The notes: generated by a model not told the origin, from the sequence alone. DNA of 5,505 nucleotides from Actinomycetota bacterium (GCA_947475125.1 CANJMX010000106.1:1-5505), one strand, 5' to 3'. Shown: positions 1 through 5,365, counted from the stretch's first letter. Translations and numbers: made by a program.

Positions 1-2
1 TC

Positions 3-338
3 CCCGCCAATGGCCCATTTCAGGTGCACGGCAAGATCATTGACGTCGTCGACACGGTGCACCACAAGGCATCGCTCACCCGTGAGTACGCGCTGAAGAC
101 GAACGTCACGCGCACCGACACCCGCACCTGCCCCGCAGGCATGGTGCGCAAGGGCAAGCTCGCCTACACCATCCAGGAGTTCCCGAGCAACCACGCCTCG
201 CCCAAGTGGAAGGACCGCTCGCTGGTGAGCGTCACGATGACTCCCAAGGGGAAGAACGCCGCCATGGTGTCGCTGACACTCACGAAGGCGAAGAACCCCA
301 CGCTGGTGCAGTTCCAGATGCGCTGCGGAAAGGCGTAG
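3..338 (+). CDS. 3' end of an unrecognised protein gene (5' truncated by the window edge)
   Basis: The frame is open from the window edge to a TAG at 336-338, giving at least 111 residues. A GTG at 24 is possible, but no Shine-Dalgarno (SD) sequence precedes it and the frame stays open upstream, so I read this as the C-terminal part of a longer protein. The product is rich in Lys, Thr and Val, has no membrane segment, and carries two cysteines (about residues 43 and 108 of the visible part) that could form a disulfide. Alternating polar and hydrophobic residues near the end (VSVTMTPKGK, MVSLTLTKAK) look like beta strands. A secreted beta-sandwich domain would fit, but no family is recognised and the N-terminus, where a signal peptide would be, is missing. 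Confidence is for a real coding region, not for a function. Confidence 0.6.
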   Translation, partial: PANGPFQVHGKIIDVVDTVHHKASLTREYALKTNVTRTDTRTCPAGMVRKGKLAYTIQEFPSNHASPKWKDRSLVSVTMTPKGKNAAMVSLTLTKAKNPTLVQFQMRCGKA

Positions 339-378
339 TACTCACGCTTCGACGGGCGGGGTAGTCAGGGGCCCCCGC

Positions 379-384
379 TACGAT
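379..384 (+). promoter_or_regulatory. Possible -10 element (TACGAT) upstream of glyA
   Basis: TACGAT fits the TANNNT pattern of actinobacterial sigma-70-type -10 boxes and lies 42 nt before the glyA start, inside the 88-nt gap after the preceding gene. No -35 hexamer is visible at normal spacing; the closest, TTCGAC at 348-353, is too far away. A 6-bp inverted repeat (GATGGC 382-387 and GCCATC 396-401, 8-nt loop) overlaps it and could fold in the leader. This is weak evidence from motif and position only. Confidence 0.25.
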
Positions 385-413
385 GGCCCGCGTCAGCCAT
401 CACCCCACCCGCC

Positions 414-417
414 GGAG
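414..417 (+). promoter_or_regulatory. Ribosome binding site of glyA (GGAG) supporting the TTG start
   Basis: GGAG lies nine nucleotides before the TTG at 427. It is the only SD-like sequence close to the beginning of the glyA frame and supports the rare TTG start. A GTG at 417-419 is in another frame and overlaps the site itself. Confidence 0.6.
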
Positions 418-426
418 TGCATCGCC

Positions 427-1719
427 TTGAGTTTCTTCGATCCCGACAGCCACCTGTCCCAGAGCCTCTCGCAGGCCGATCCGGCAGTGGCCGGTCTGCT
501 GCGCCAGGAGTTGGAGCGCCAGGCGGAGACGCTCGAGATGATCGCCAGCGAGAACTTCACGAGCATGGCCATTCTCGAGGCCGTGGGCTCGGTGCTCACC
601 AACAAGTACGCCGAGGGGCTTCCGCACAAGCGCTATTACGGCGGCTGCGAAGTGGTGGATGAGGTCGAGGACCTGGCCATTGCGCGCGCCACCGAGCTGT
701 TCGGATGCGAGCACGTCAACGTGCAGGCGCACTCGGGTTCAACGGCCAACGAGGCGGCCTACAGCGTGCTGGTCAAGCCCGGCGACAAGGTGATGGGCAT
801 GTCGCTTGCGCACGGCGGCCACCTCACCCATGGGCTCAAGGTGAACTTCTCAGGCCGTATGTACGACTTCCACGGCTACGGGGTGAGCCCCGGCGACTGC
901 AGGCTCGACATGGAGGAGATCCGCAGGCAGGCCCACGAGGTGAAGCCAAAGCTGATCGTGGCCGGTGCCAGCGCCTACCCACGCACCCTCGACTTCCCGG
1001 CCTTCCGCGAGATCGCCGACGAGGTGGGCGCCCGCCTGATGGTGGACATGGCCCACATCTCGGGTCTTGTTGCCGGCGGCGTGCACCCGAGCCCGGTGGG
1101 TATCGCGCACGTGGTGACCTCCACCATGCACAAGACGCTGGGCGGCCCGCGCGCCGGGTTCATCATGTGTGACGAGGAGTTCGGCACCGCCATCGACCGC
1201 GCCGTGTTCCCCGGCCTGCAGGGTGGCCCGCTCATGCACGTGATCGCCGGCAAGGCCGTGGCCTTTGGCCACTGCCTCACGCCTGAGTTCCGCGAACGTC
1301 AGCAGCGCACGGTGGACAACTGCCAGGCCATGGCCGAGGTGCTCATGGCCAACGGCGTTGATCTGGTGACGGGCGGCACCGACAACCACCTGGTGCTGGT
1401 TGACCTGTCGAAGACGCCGCTCACCGGCGTTGACGGCGAGGCCCGCCTCGACCGCGCCGGTATCACCGTGAACAAGAACGGCGTGCCCTTCGATGAGCGC
1501 CCGCCGACGGTGACCTCGGGCGTGCGCATCGGCACCGCTGCCCTCACCTCTCGCGGCATGGGCCCTGACGACCTGCGCGAGGTGGGCGCCATCATCGCTG
1601 CCGCCCTCGTGCCCGAGGCCACCGATGCCGACCTGGACGCACTCCGCACCCGCAGCAAGGCGCTGGGCGACCGCTTTCCGCTCTACCCGGAGCTCATCGC
1701 CCAGACGGCTGGGGTCTGA
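427..1719 (+). CDS. glyA: Serine hydroxymethyltransferase (GlyA)
   Basis: This cytosolic pyridoxal-phosphate enzyme interconverts serine and tetrahydrofolate with glycine and 5,10-methylene-tetrahydrofolate, the main source of one-carbon units. The 430-residue product has full family length. Visible signatures are IASEN (39-43), NKYAEG and RYYGGCE (59-75), AHGGHLTHG (128-136), VDMAHISG (206-213) with Asp207 and His210 at the cofactor-binding positions, the Schiff-base lysine Lys236 in HKTLGGPR (235-242), and SGVRIGT (364-370) with Arg367 matching the substrate-carboxylate arginine. The residue two before the lysine, usually Thr in TTTTHK, is Met234; the Thr at minus three is kept. The start is TTG with GGAG nine nucleotides upstream. 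It ends 21 nt before a large inverted repeat. The functional assignment is firm. Confidence 0.98.
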   Translation: MSFFDPDSHLSQSLSQADPAVAGLLRQELERQAETLEMIASENFTSMAILEAVGSVLTNKYAEGLPHKRYYGGCEVVDEVEDLAIARATELFGCEHVNVQAHSGSTANEAAYSVLVKPGDKVMGMSLAHGGHLTHGLKVNFSGRMYDFHGYGVSPGDCRLDMEEIRRQAHEVKPKLIVAGASAYPRTLDFPAFREIADEVGARLMVDMAHISGLVAGGVHPSPVGIAHVVTSTMHKTLGGPRAGFIMCDEEFGTAIDRAVFPGLQGGPLMHVIAGKAVAFGHCLTPEFRERQQRTVDNCQAMAEVLMANGVDLVTGGTDNHLVLVDLSKTPLTGVDGEARLDRAGITVNKNGVPFDERPPTVTSGVRIGTAALTSRGMGPDDLREVGAIIAAALVPEATDADLDALRTRSKALGDRFPLYPELIAQTAGV

Positions 1720-1740
1720 GCGGTCATCTTGGGTCCTGAG

Positions 1741-1869
1741 CACCGCAGCGAGGCCCGTGGTGTTCCCTTCGGTCGCGAATCGGAATCGCAAGTCAACCGG
1801 GGCGTTGCCCCGGTGGCCATGGCGTCGTTTCGTCTTCCCTTCGGGAACACCACGGCCCTCGCTGCGGTG
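1741..1869. repeat. 129-bp symmetric inverted-repeat element between glyA and the SDR gene
   Basis: The left arm (1741-1767, beginning CACCGCAGCGAGG) and right arm (1843-1869, ending CCTCGCTGCGGTG) are reverse complements over 27 bp with one mismatch, at 1754 against 1856. The 75-bp interior contains a perfect 8-bp hairpin at 1796-1814 (ACCGGGGC, loop GTT, GCCCCGGT). The stretches between outer and inner stems are exactly 28 nt on each side (1768-1795 and 1815-1842), so the whole element is symmetric about position 1805 although the two 28-nt stretches do not pair. No flanking target-site duplication is evident and there is no transposase. It could be a dispersed palindromic repeat or MITE-like element, a structured RNA in the transcript, or a strong transcription barrier. 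The structure is seen directly; its nature is inferred. Confidence 0.85.
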
Positions 1870-1877
1870 TTGTCGCT

Positions 1878-2666
1878 GTGACTGATCAGCCCCGGCGGGG
1901 TTGGGCACTTGTCACGGGGGCCTCTGCTGGCATCGGGGCCGAGGTCGCGCTTCGGTTGGCCCGACGGGGGCATCCGCTTGTGGTGGTGGCCCGCCGTGGT
2001 GACCGGCTCGCGGCGCTGGCCGAACAGGCCCGGCGCGAGCACGGGGTCGAGGTGCGCGGGGTTGCCGCCGACATCTCCAAGGACGAAGGGCGCGCCGCGG
2101 TACGGGGCATGCTCGATCAGCTGCGCTCGCCCATCGAGGTGGCGGTGCTGAACGCCGGTATCGGTACGCAGGGGCGGTTTGTGGAACTCGACCGCGACAC
2201 CGAGGTGCGCGAAGTGCGCCTCAACTGCGTGGCGGTGGTGGACCTGGCATCGCACGTGCTTCCGGGGATGGTGTCGCGGGGTAGGGGGGATCTGGTGGTC
2301 ATGTCGTCTGCCGCTGCGTCGCAGGCCATTCCATACATGTCCACGTACGCCGCCACCAAGGCATTTGAGATGCGACTGGTGCGTGGTCTGCATCGTGAGT
2401 TGAGGGGCACGGGTGTGCGGGCGTTCGCCATCTGCCCCGGTCCGGTGCGTACCGCGTTTCATCGCACCGGGTGGGGGAAGGACCTGCCGAAACTGATGCC
2501 AACCGAGTCGGCGGGGTCGGTGGCTGCCCGCACGATGCGTGTGCTCAACCGCCGCCGCTCCAACCCGGTGGTATCGAGCGGACCCCTCGCGCCGCTCACC
2601 ATGCGGCTTTCGGGGATTTTGCCCGAGTCGGTGTCGGCCTGGGGCGCGGGCGTGTACCACCAGTGA
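1878..2666 (+). CDS. Classical short-chain dehydrogenase/reductase (SDR), substrate unknown
   Basis: The 262-residue product is an NAD(P)-dependent oxidoreductase of the classical SDR family with a Rossmann fold. It shows the TGASAGIG dinucleotide-binding motif (13-20), an AADIS adenine-site aspartate (Asp65), NAG (92-94), the catalytic tetrad Asn116, Ser144, Tyr157 and Lys161 (YAATK), and the PGPVRT stretch (187-192). Arg39 and Arg40 after the second strand suggest preference for NADP(H). It resembles the DltE/YqjQ-type general dehydrogenases, and its substrate cannot be read from the sequence. GTG at 1878 is the first start codon in this frame after the inverted repeat and lies eight nucleotides past its right arm. 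No SD is visible, so translation may be weak, leaderless, or dependent on the repeat's structure. Its place between glyA and the wecA-type gene looks like an insertion into a common gene order. Confidence 0.9.
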   Translation: MTDQPRRGWALVTGASAGIGAEVALRLARRGHPLVVVARRGDRLAALAEQARREHGVEVRGVAADISKDEGRAAVRGMLDQLRSPIEVAVLNAGIGTQGRFVELDRDTEVREVRLNCVAVVDLASHVLPGMVSRGRGDLVVMSSAAASQAIPYMSTYAATKAFEMRLVRGLHRELRGTGVRAFAICPGPVRTAFHRTGWGKDLPKLMPTESAGSVAARTMRVLNRRRSNPVVSSGPLAPLTMRLSGILPESVSAWGAGVYHQ

Positions 2667-2674
2667 TGACACTC

Positions 2675-2699
2675 GCGGGGGAGGGTCAGCCTCCCCCGC
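2675..2699 (+). terminator. GC-rich hairpin after the SDR gene (terminator or attenuator candidate)
   Basis: A perfect 10-bp stem (GCGGGGGAGG 2675-2684 with CCTCCCCCGC 2690-2699) encloses a 5-nt loop. It begins eight nucleotides after the SDR stop and ends 20 nt before the wecA-type start. There is no T-run downstream, so it is not a canonical intrinsic terminator. In GC-rich actinobacteria such bare hairpins may still reduce read-through or stabilise upstream RNA ends. The stem is certain; the role is inferred. Confidence 0.6.
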
Positions 2700-2701
2700 C
2701 G

Positions 2702-2707
2702 TAGAAT
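2702..2707 (+). promoter_or_regulatory. Possible -10 element (TAGAAT) before the wecA-type gene
   Basis: TAGAAT matches the TANNNT consensus and lies 12 nt before the ATG at 2720. A transcript starting about seven nucleotides downstream would have a leader of about five nucleotides, nearly leaderless. That would fit the lack of a well-placed SD: AGG at 2715-2717 is only two nucleotides from the ATG. Any -35 region would fall inside the 2675-2699 hairpin, and no good hexamer is seen there. Confidence 0.3.
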
Positions 2708-2719
2708 CCATCCCAGGCG

Positions 2720-3844
2720 ATGACCACAACGCTGATCCCCATACTCAGCGCCATCGCAGCGGCCATTGTCGTGCTGCTGCTCACGCCGGTCACGATGTGG
2801 CTGGCGGCGAAGGTGGGCGCCGTCGATGTGCCGTCGGCACGTCGCATTCACACACGGGCCATCCCGCGCCTCGGCGGCGTCGCCATTGTGCTGGGCTTTC
2901 TGCTTCCCGCCATTTGGTTCCTTCCCGCCGACCCGGCCGTGCGGGGGCTCATCGCGGGCGGGGTGCTGGTGGCCGCGCTCGGTGTGGTGGACGACACCAT
3001 GGGGCTCTCGCCGGTCGTCAAGCTCGTGGGGCAGGTGGCATGCGCGTCGGTGCCCGTTGCGGCCGGGCTCACCATCGATCACATCACCCTGCCGTTCGTG
3101 GGAGCGTTCGATCTGGGCGCTGCCGCCTATGTGCTCACGATCATCTGGTTCGTCGCCATCGTGAACATCATCAACTTCACCGACGGCATGGATGGTCTGG
3201 CCGCAGGCGTGGTGGGGATCGGCGCCACAACCTTCGCCATCATCGCCGCATCACTTGGCCGGGCCGATGCGGCGATCCTTGCCGCAGCCCTCGCGGGCGC
3301 CTGCCTGGCGTTCCTGCGCTTCAACTTCAACCCGGCCCGGACGTTTATGGGTGACGGCGGGTCGATGTTCCTGGGCTTCATGCTCGCGGGCATCGCCATC
3401 ACCGGCGTGATGAAGAGTGCGGCAACCGTGGCCATCGTGCTGCCGCTCATCGTGCTGGCGATACCGATTCTCGACACCTCGTTCGTGATCATGAAGCGCC
3501 TGAAGCATGGGCTGCCGGTATATGGCGCCGACAAGAGCCACTTCCATCACCGGTTTCTGGCCATCGGGTGGAGCCAGCGCCGCACGGTGCTGTCGATCTA
3601 CGCCTGGGCTGCCCTGATGTCCCTGCTGGCACTTGCCATGCGGTTTGTGCCCTACACCGATGGGCACGGCAACTGGAATGCGGGCTGGACGGCCGTGCTC
3701 TGCGCCATCGCCGCGGTCGGTCTGGTGGGTGCCGTTTACCTTGTGTATGTGCTCGAGATCCTCAAGTGGAGGAGCGAGCCGGTGGTGAATATTGTGCGGC
3801 GCCACCGGGCCCGCAGCGGCGAGCAGACCGCACCGCGACACTGA
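2720..3844 (+). CDS. wecA: WecA/TagO-type undecaprenyl-phosphate sugar-1-phosphate transferase
   Basis: This integral membrane enzyme belongs to the MraY/WecA/TagO family (glycosyltransferase 4). Such enzymes transfer a sugar-1-phosphate, typically GlcNAc-1-phosphate from UDP-GlcNAc, to a polyprenyl phosphate and so start cell-envelope glycan synthesis. The 374-residue product has about eleven hydrophobic segments. It shows the family signatures: Asp91-Asp92 in VVDDTMGLSP, NIINFTDGMDGLAAG (149-163) with Asp155 and Asp158, MGDGGS (210-215), and the cytoplasmic His-loop HFHHRF (274-279), which separates it from MraY proper. The C-terminal tail after about residue 350 is basic. In mycobacteria and streptomycetes a homologue lies directly before the ATP synthase genes, as here. 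The exact sugar is not provable from sequence. The ATG start has no good SD. Confidence 0.93.
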   Translation: MTTTLIPILSAIAAAIVVLLLTPVTMWLAAKVGAVDVPSARRIHTRAIPRLGGVAIVLGFLLPAIWFLPADPAVRGLIAGGVLVAALGVVDDTMGLSPVVKLVGQVACASVPVAAGLTIDHITLPFVGAFDLGAAAYVLTIIWFVAIVNIINFTDGMDGLAAGVVGIGATTFAIIAASLGRADAAILAAALAGACLAFLRFNFNPARTFMGDGGSMFLGFMLAGIAITGVMKSAATVAIVLPLIVLAIPILDTSFVIMKRLKHGLPVYGADKSHFHHRFLAIGWSQRRTVLSIYAWAALMSLLALAMRFVPYTDGHGNWNAGWTAVLCAIAAVGLVGAVYLVYVLEILKWRSEPVVNIVRRHRARSGEQTAPRH

Positions 3845-3856
3845 CAGGGGCAGAAA

Positions 3857-3871
3857 CCCGCACGAAGCGGG
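3857..3871 (+). other. Short GC hairpin after the wecA-type gene
   Basis: CCCGC (3857-3861) and GCGGG (3867-3871) form a 5-bp stem with a 5-nt ACGAA loop, 12 nt after the stop codon. No T-run follows. It could be a weak terminator or mark an RNA 3' end, and a chance hairpin of this size is also possible in DNA this rich in GC. Confidence 0.3.
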
Positions 3872-3927
3872 ACGCTCGTCACCCGCAGATGACCGTTCGC
3901 ACGTAGCGGCGGGGGCGGGGCTGTGGG

Positions 3928-3933
3928 TATGCT
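3928..3933 (+). promoter_or_regulatory. Possible -10 element (TATGCT) for the ATP synthase operon
   Basis: TATGCT fits TANNNT and stands in otherwise GC-rich DNA, between the end of the wecA-type gene and the strong SD at 3978-3983. A start of transcription near 3940 would leave a leader of about 50 nt, including a small hairpin (GCGCA, loop GTC, TGCGC) before the SD. No -35 hexamer is clear at the expected distance. If this promoter is real, the in-frame ATG at 3929 and GTG at 3923 could not be the atpI start on that transcript, because they would lie upstream of the RNA. Confidence 0.3.
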
Positions 3934-4453
3934 CCCGCCCGTTGACGCGCAGTCTGCGCGTGCCCATGTCCGAGTACGGAGGAACCGCATCACCTCAGCC
4001 GCTCCCGGCCAGGCTGCAGATCTCGTCCGGCCCACGCCTGCTCCTGAGGAGCCCGCGGCGAGCCGAGCCGCGATCGCAGTCACGGTCGCAAGCCTCATCG
4101 TGTGCGCCGTTGCGCTGCCGGTGGTACTCGCCCTTGGCGGGCCGCTGAATGGATGGGTTCTGGGTACCGGTCTCTGGCTGGCCAACTGGTCGGTGCAGTT
4201 GTTCACCGCGAAGCACGCGCTTCGCATGGGGCAGACCGCCGCAGTGGGTGTGACGGGCATCTCGTTCGTCATCCGCGCCTGGACCATCGCCGGGATCCTG
4301 TTCATCACCGCACTCAAATTCTCCGAAGAGGTTGCGCTGATCGCCGGCGTGATCTTCATCGTCGCGTTTACTGCCGACCTGATCGGTCGCGGCATGGCAT
4401 TCGCACTCCGTGAGCGCGACCGCGAGACCGCCGCCAAGGAGGCTGCTGAGTGA
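3929..4453 (+). CDS. atpI: AtpI-like ATP synthase accessory membrane protein
   Basis: Position just before atpB and four hydrophobic segments identify this as an AtpI/UncI-type protein, which in studied bacteria helps assemble the c-ring of F0. From the ATG at 3929 the product has 174 residues, with membrane segments near 48-68, 72-93, 108-128 and 134-154, and a charged tail (RERDRETAAKEAAE). The family is poorly conserved, so neighbours carry much of the evidence. The start is uncertain. GTG 3923 and ATG 3929 have only a G-rich upstream run. A strong GGAGGA at 3978-3983 stands five nucleotides before an in-frame ATC at 3989, which would give 154 residues and remove an Arg-rich N-terminus that looks unlike a membrane protein. 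The stop overlaps the atpB start by four nucleotides. Confidence 0.85.
   Translation: MLPPVDAQSARAHVRVRRNRITSAAPGQAADLVRPTPAPEEPAASRAAIAVTVASLIVCAVALPVVLALGGPLNGWVLGTGLWLANWSVQLFTAKHALRMGQTAAVGVTGISFVIRAWTIAGILFITALKFSEEVALIAGVIFIVAFTADLIGRGMAFALRERDRETAAKEAAE
3978..3983 (+). promoter_or_regulatory. Strong Shine-Dalgarno (GGAGGA) pointing to an ATC codon in atpI
   Basis: This is one of the strongest SD sequences in the window. With a 5-nt spacer it is placed for initiation at ATC (3989-3991), which is in frame with atpI. No ATG, GTG or TTG in any frame lies within about 20 nt downstream, so either ATC is the start codon, the base at 3991 is an error or a mutation from ATG, or the SD is fortuitous. 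Confidence 0.5.
4436..4442 (+). promoter_or_regulatory. Ribosome binding site of atpB (AAGGAGG)
   Basis: A near-perfect SD lies inside the last codons of atpI, seven nucleotides before the GTG at 4450. It fixes the atpB start, and with the GTGA overlap it indicates translational coupling of atpI and atpB. Confidence 0.85.
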
Positions 4454-5334
4454 GCGGCGTGCTTCGTCGAATCCGCATCTGGCTGCTGGTAGCGCTGGGC
4501 GTCGGCCTCGCAGTTCCCGCCTTCGCATCCGCCGAGGGTGCCGCGTTCGATCCGGCCGAGGAGTTCGCCACCAGCGCGTGGGTGGACATCAATCTCGGCT
4601 TCGTTGATCTCAGCATCAACAAGGCCGTCTTCTACATGCTGGTCTCGAGCCTCATCATCTGCGTGTTCGGCATCGTCGTGGTGCGGGGCGGTATGAAGAT
4701 GAAGCCCGGCAGAGGGCAGAACGTGCTCGAGATGACATACGAGTTCACCGAGCAGCAGGTTGCCGGGGTCACCCTCCCCGAGCGCGTGTTCAAGAAGTGG
4801 TTCCCGTACCTGGCGACCCTCTTCCTGTTCGTCGCGGTGAACAACCTCATCTCATTCATCCCCCTCCCCACGGGCCCGCACACCGACACCTTCCAGGTGG
4901 TTGGCGATCTGGGCCTCTACGCTGCGACCGCGAACATCAACGTGACGTTTGCGCTTGCGCTCATGACCTTTGTGGCCTTCCTCTGGGAGGGCTTCGGTAC
5001 CCACGGATTCTTCGGGTACTTCAAGACTCTGGTCCCCCCGGGGGCCAGCAAGGGCATTACGCCCTTCATTTTCGCTCTTGAGTTGCTGTCTCAGATTCTG
5101 CGTCTGATCAGTCTCTCGGTGCGACTGTTTGCAAACATGCTCGCTGGCCACCTTCTCATCATCATGGCAGCGGGTTTTTCGATCCTCGTGGGCAGCCTTC
5201 TCGGTGTCCTCGGGATTCCTTTCGCCCTCTTCTTCTATGTGTTCGAGTGGGTACTGGTGGCTGGTCTGCAGGCGTTCATCTTCGCCCTGCTCTCCGGCAT
5301 CTACATCGGTTACGCCGCGATGTCCGAGCACTAG
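4450..5334 (+). CDS. atpB: F0F1 ATP synthase subunit a (AtpB)
   Basis: Subunit a is the membrane stator that provides the two proton half-channels against the rotating c-ring. The 294-residue product has the family core SLSVRLFANMLAGHLL (221-236), with Arg225 matching the essential E. coli Arg210, Asn229 matching Asn214, and His234 at the Glu219 position. GLQAFIFALLSGIYIG (272-287) carries Gln274, matching Gln252. Residues 1-28 look like a cleavable signal peptide: basic start, hydrophobic core and AFASA. The core segments lie near 58-80, 118-138, 155-182, 206-228 and 232-290. Glu266 is eight residues before Gln274, where the usual spacing of the exchangeable His/Glu is seven. GTG start with AAGGAGG seven nucleotides upstream; it overlaps atpI by GTGA. 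Assignment is firm. Confidence 0.97.
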   Translation: MSGVLRRIRIWLLVALGVGLAVPAFASAEGAAFDPAEEFATSAWVDINLGFVDLSINKAVFYMLVSSLIICVFGIVVVRGGMKMKPGRGQNVLEMTYEFTEQQVAGVTLPERVFKKWFPYLATLFLFVAVNNLISFIPLPTGPHTDTFQVVGDLGLYAATANINVTFALALMTFVAFLWEGFGTHGFFGYFKTLVPPGASKGITPFIFALELLSQILRLISLSVRLFANMLAGHLLIIMAAGFSILVGSLLGVLGIPFALFFYVFEWVLVAGLQAFIFALLSGIYIGYAAMSEH

Positions 5335-5355
5335 AAGCAAATTCACGGATCTACC

Positions 5356-5361
5356 AGGAGG
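5356..5361 (+). promoter_or_regulatory. Ribosome binding site of atpE (AGGAGG)
   Basis: A consensus SD in the 31-nt gap after atpB, four nucleotides before the GTG at 5366. Its strength fits the need for many copies of subunit c per complex, and it decides the atpE start. Confidence 0.85.
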
Positions 5362-5365
5362 CCAC

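Noticed and set aside
356..378. Possible terminator hairpin (GCGGGG with CCCCGC) after the first gene
   Set aside because: Only six base pairs around an 11-nt loop and no T-run; several other pairings of the same G and C runs are equally possible.
339..426. Glycine or tetrahydrofolate riboswitch before glyA
   Set aside because: The 88-nt gap lacks the conserved cores of these riboswitches and is too short for a full one plus promoter.
1741..1869. Integron attC site or insertion-sequence remnant
   Set aside because: No attC core sites, no integrase or transposase, and no target-site duplication are visible. The symmetric structure is better left as an unclassified palindromic repeat.
850..1908. 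Long open frame on the - strand across glyA and the inverted repeat
   Set aside because: It is His/Arg/Gly-rich with no recognisable motif and lies opposite a complete glyA. This is typical of antisense open frames in GC-rich DNA.
1683..2729. Long open frame on the - strand across the SDR gene
   Set aside because: It lies opposite a complete SDR gene with all catalytic residues. Its composition is low in hydrophobic residues, and part of it is only the translated inverted repeat.
2539..3354. Open frame on the + strand overlapping the SDR end and the wecA-type gene
   Set aside because: Extreme Arg/His/Gly composition and overlap with the motif-bearing WecA-type frame mark it as a shadow.
3966..4148. 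Alternative + frame from ATG 3966 (begins MSEYGGTASP) overlapping the start of atpI
   Set aside because: It has no SD of its own, becomes Arg/Ser-rich without membrane segments, and ends inside atpI. The GC-rich third positions in both frames make it look coding. A frameshift linking it to atpI is possible but not supported.
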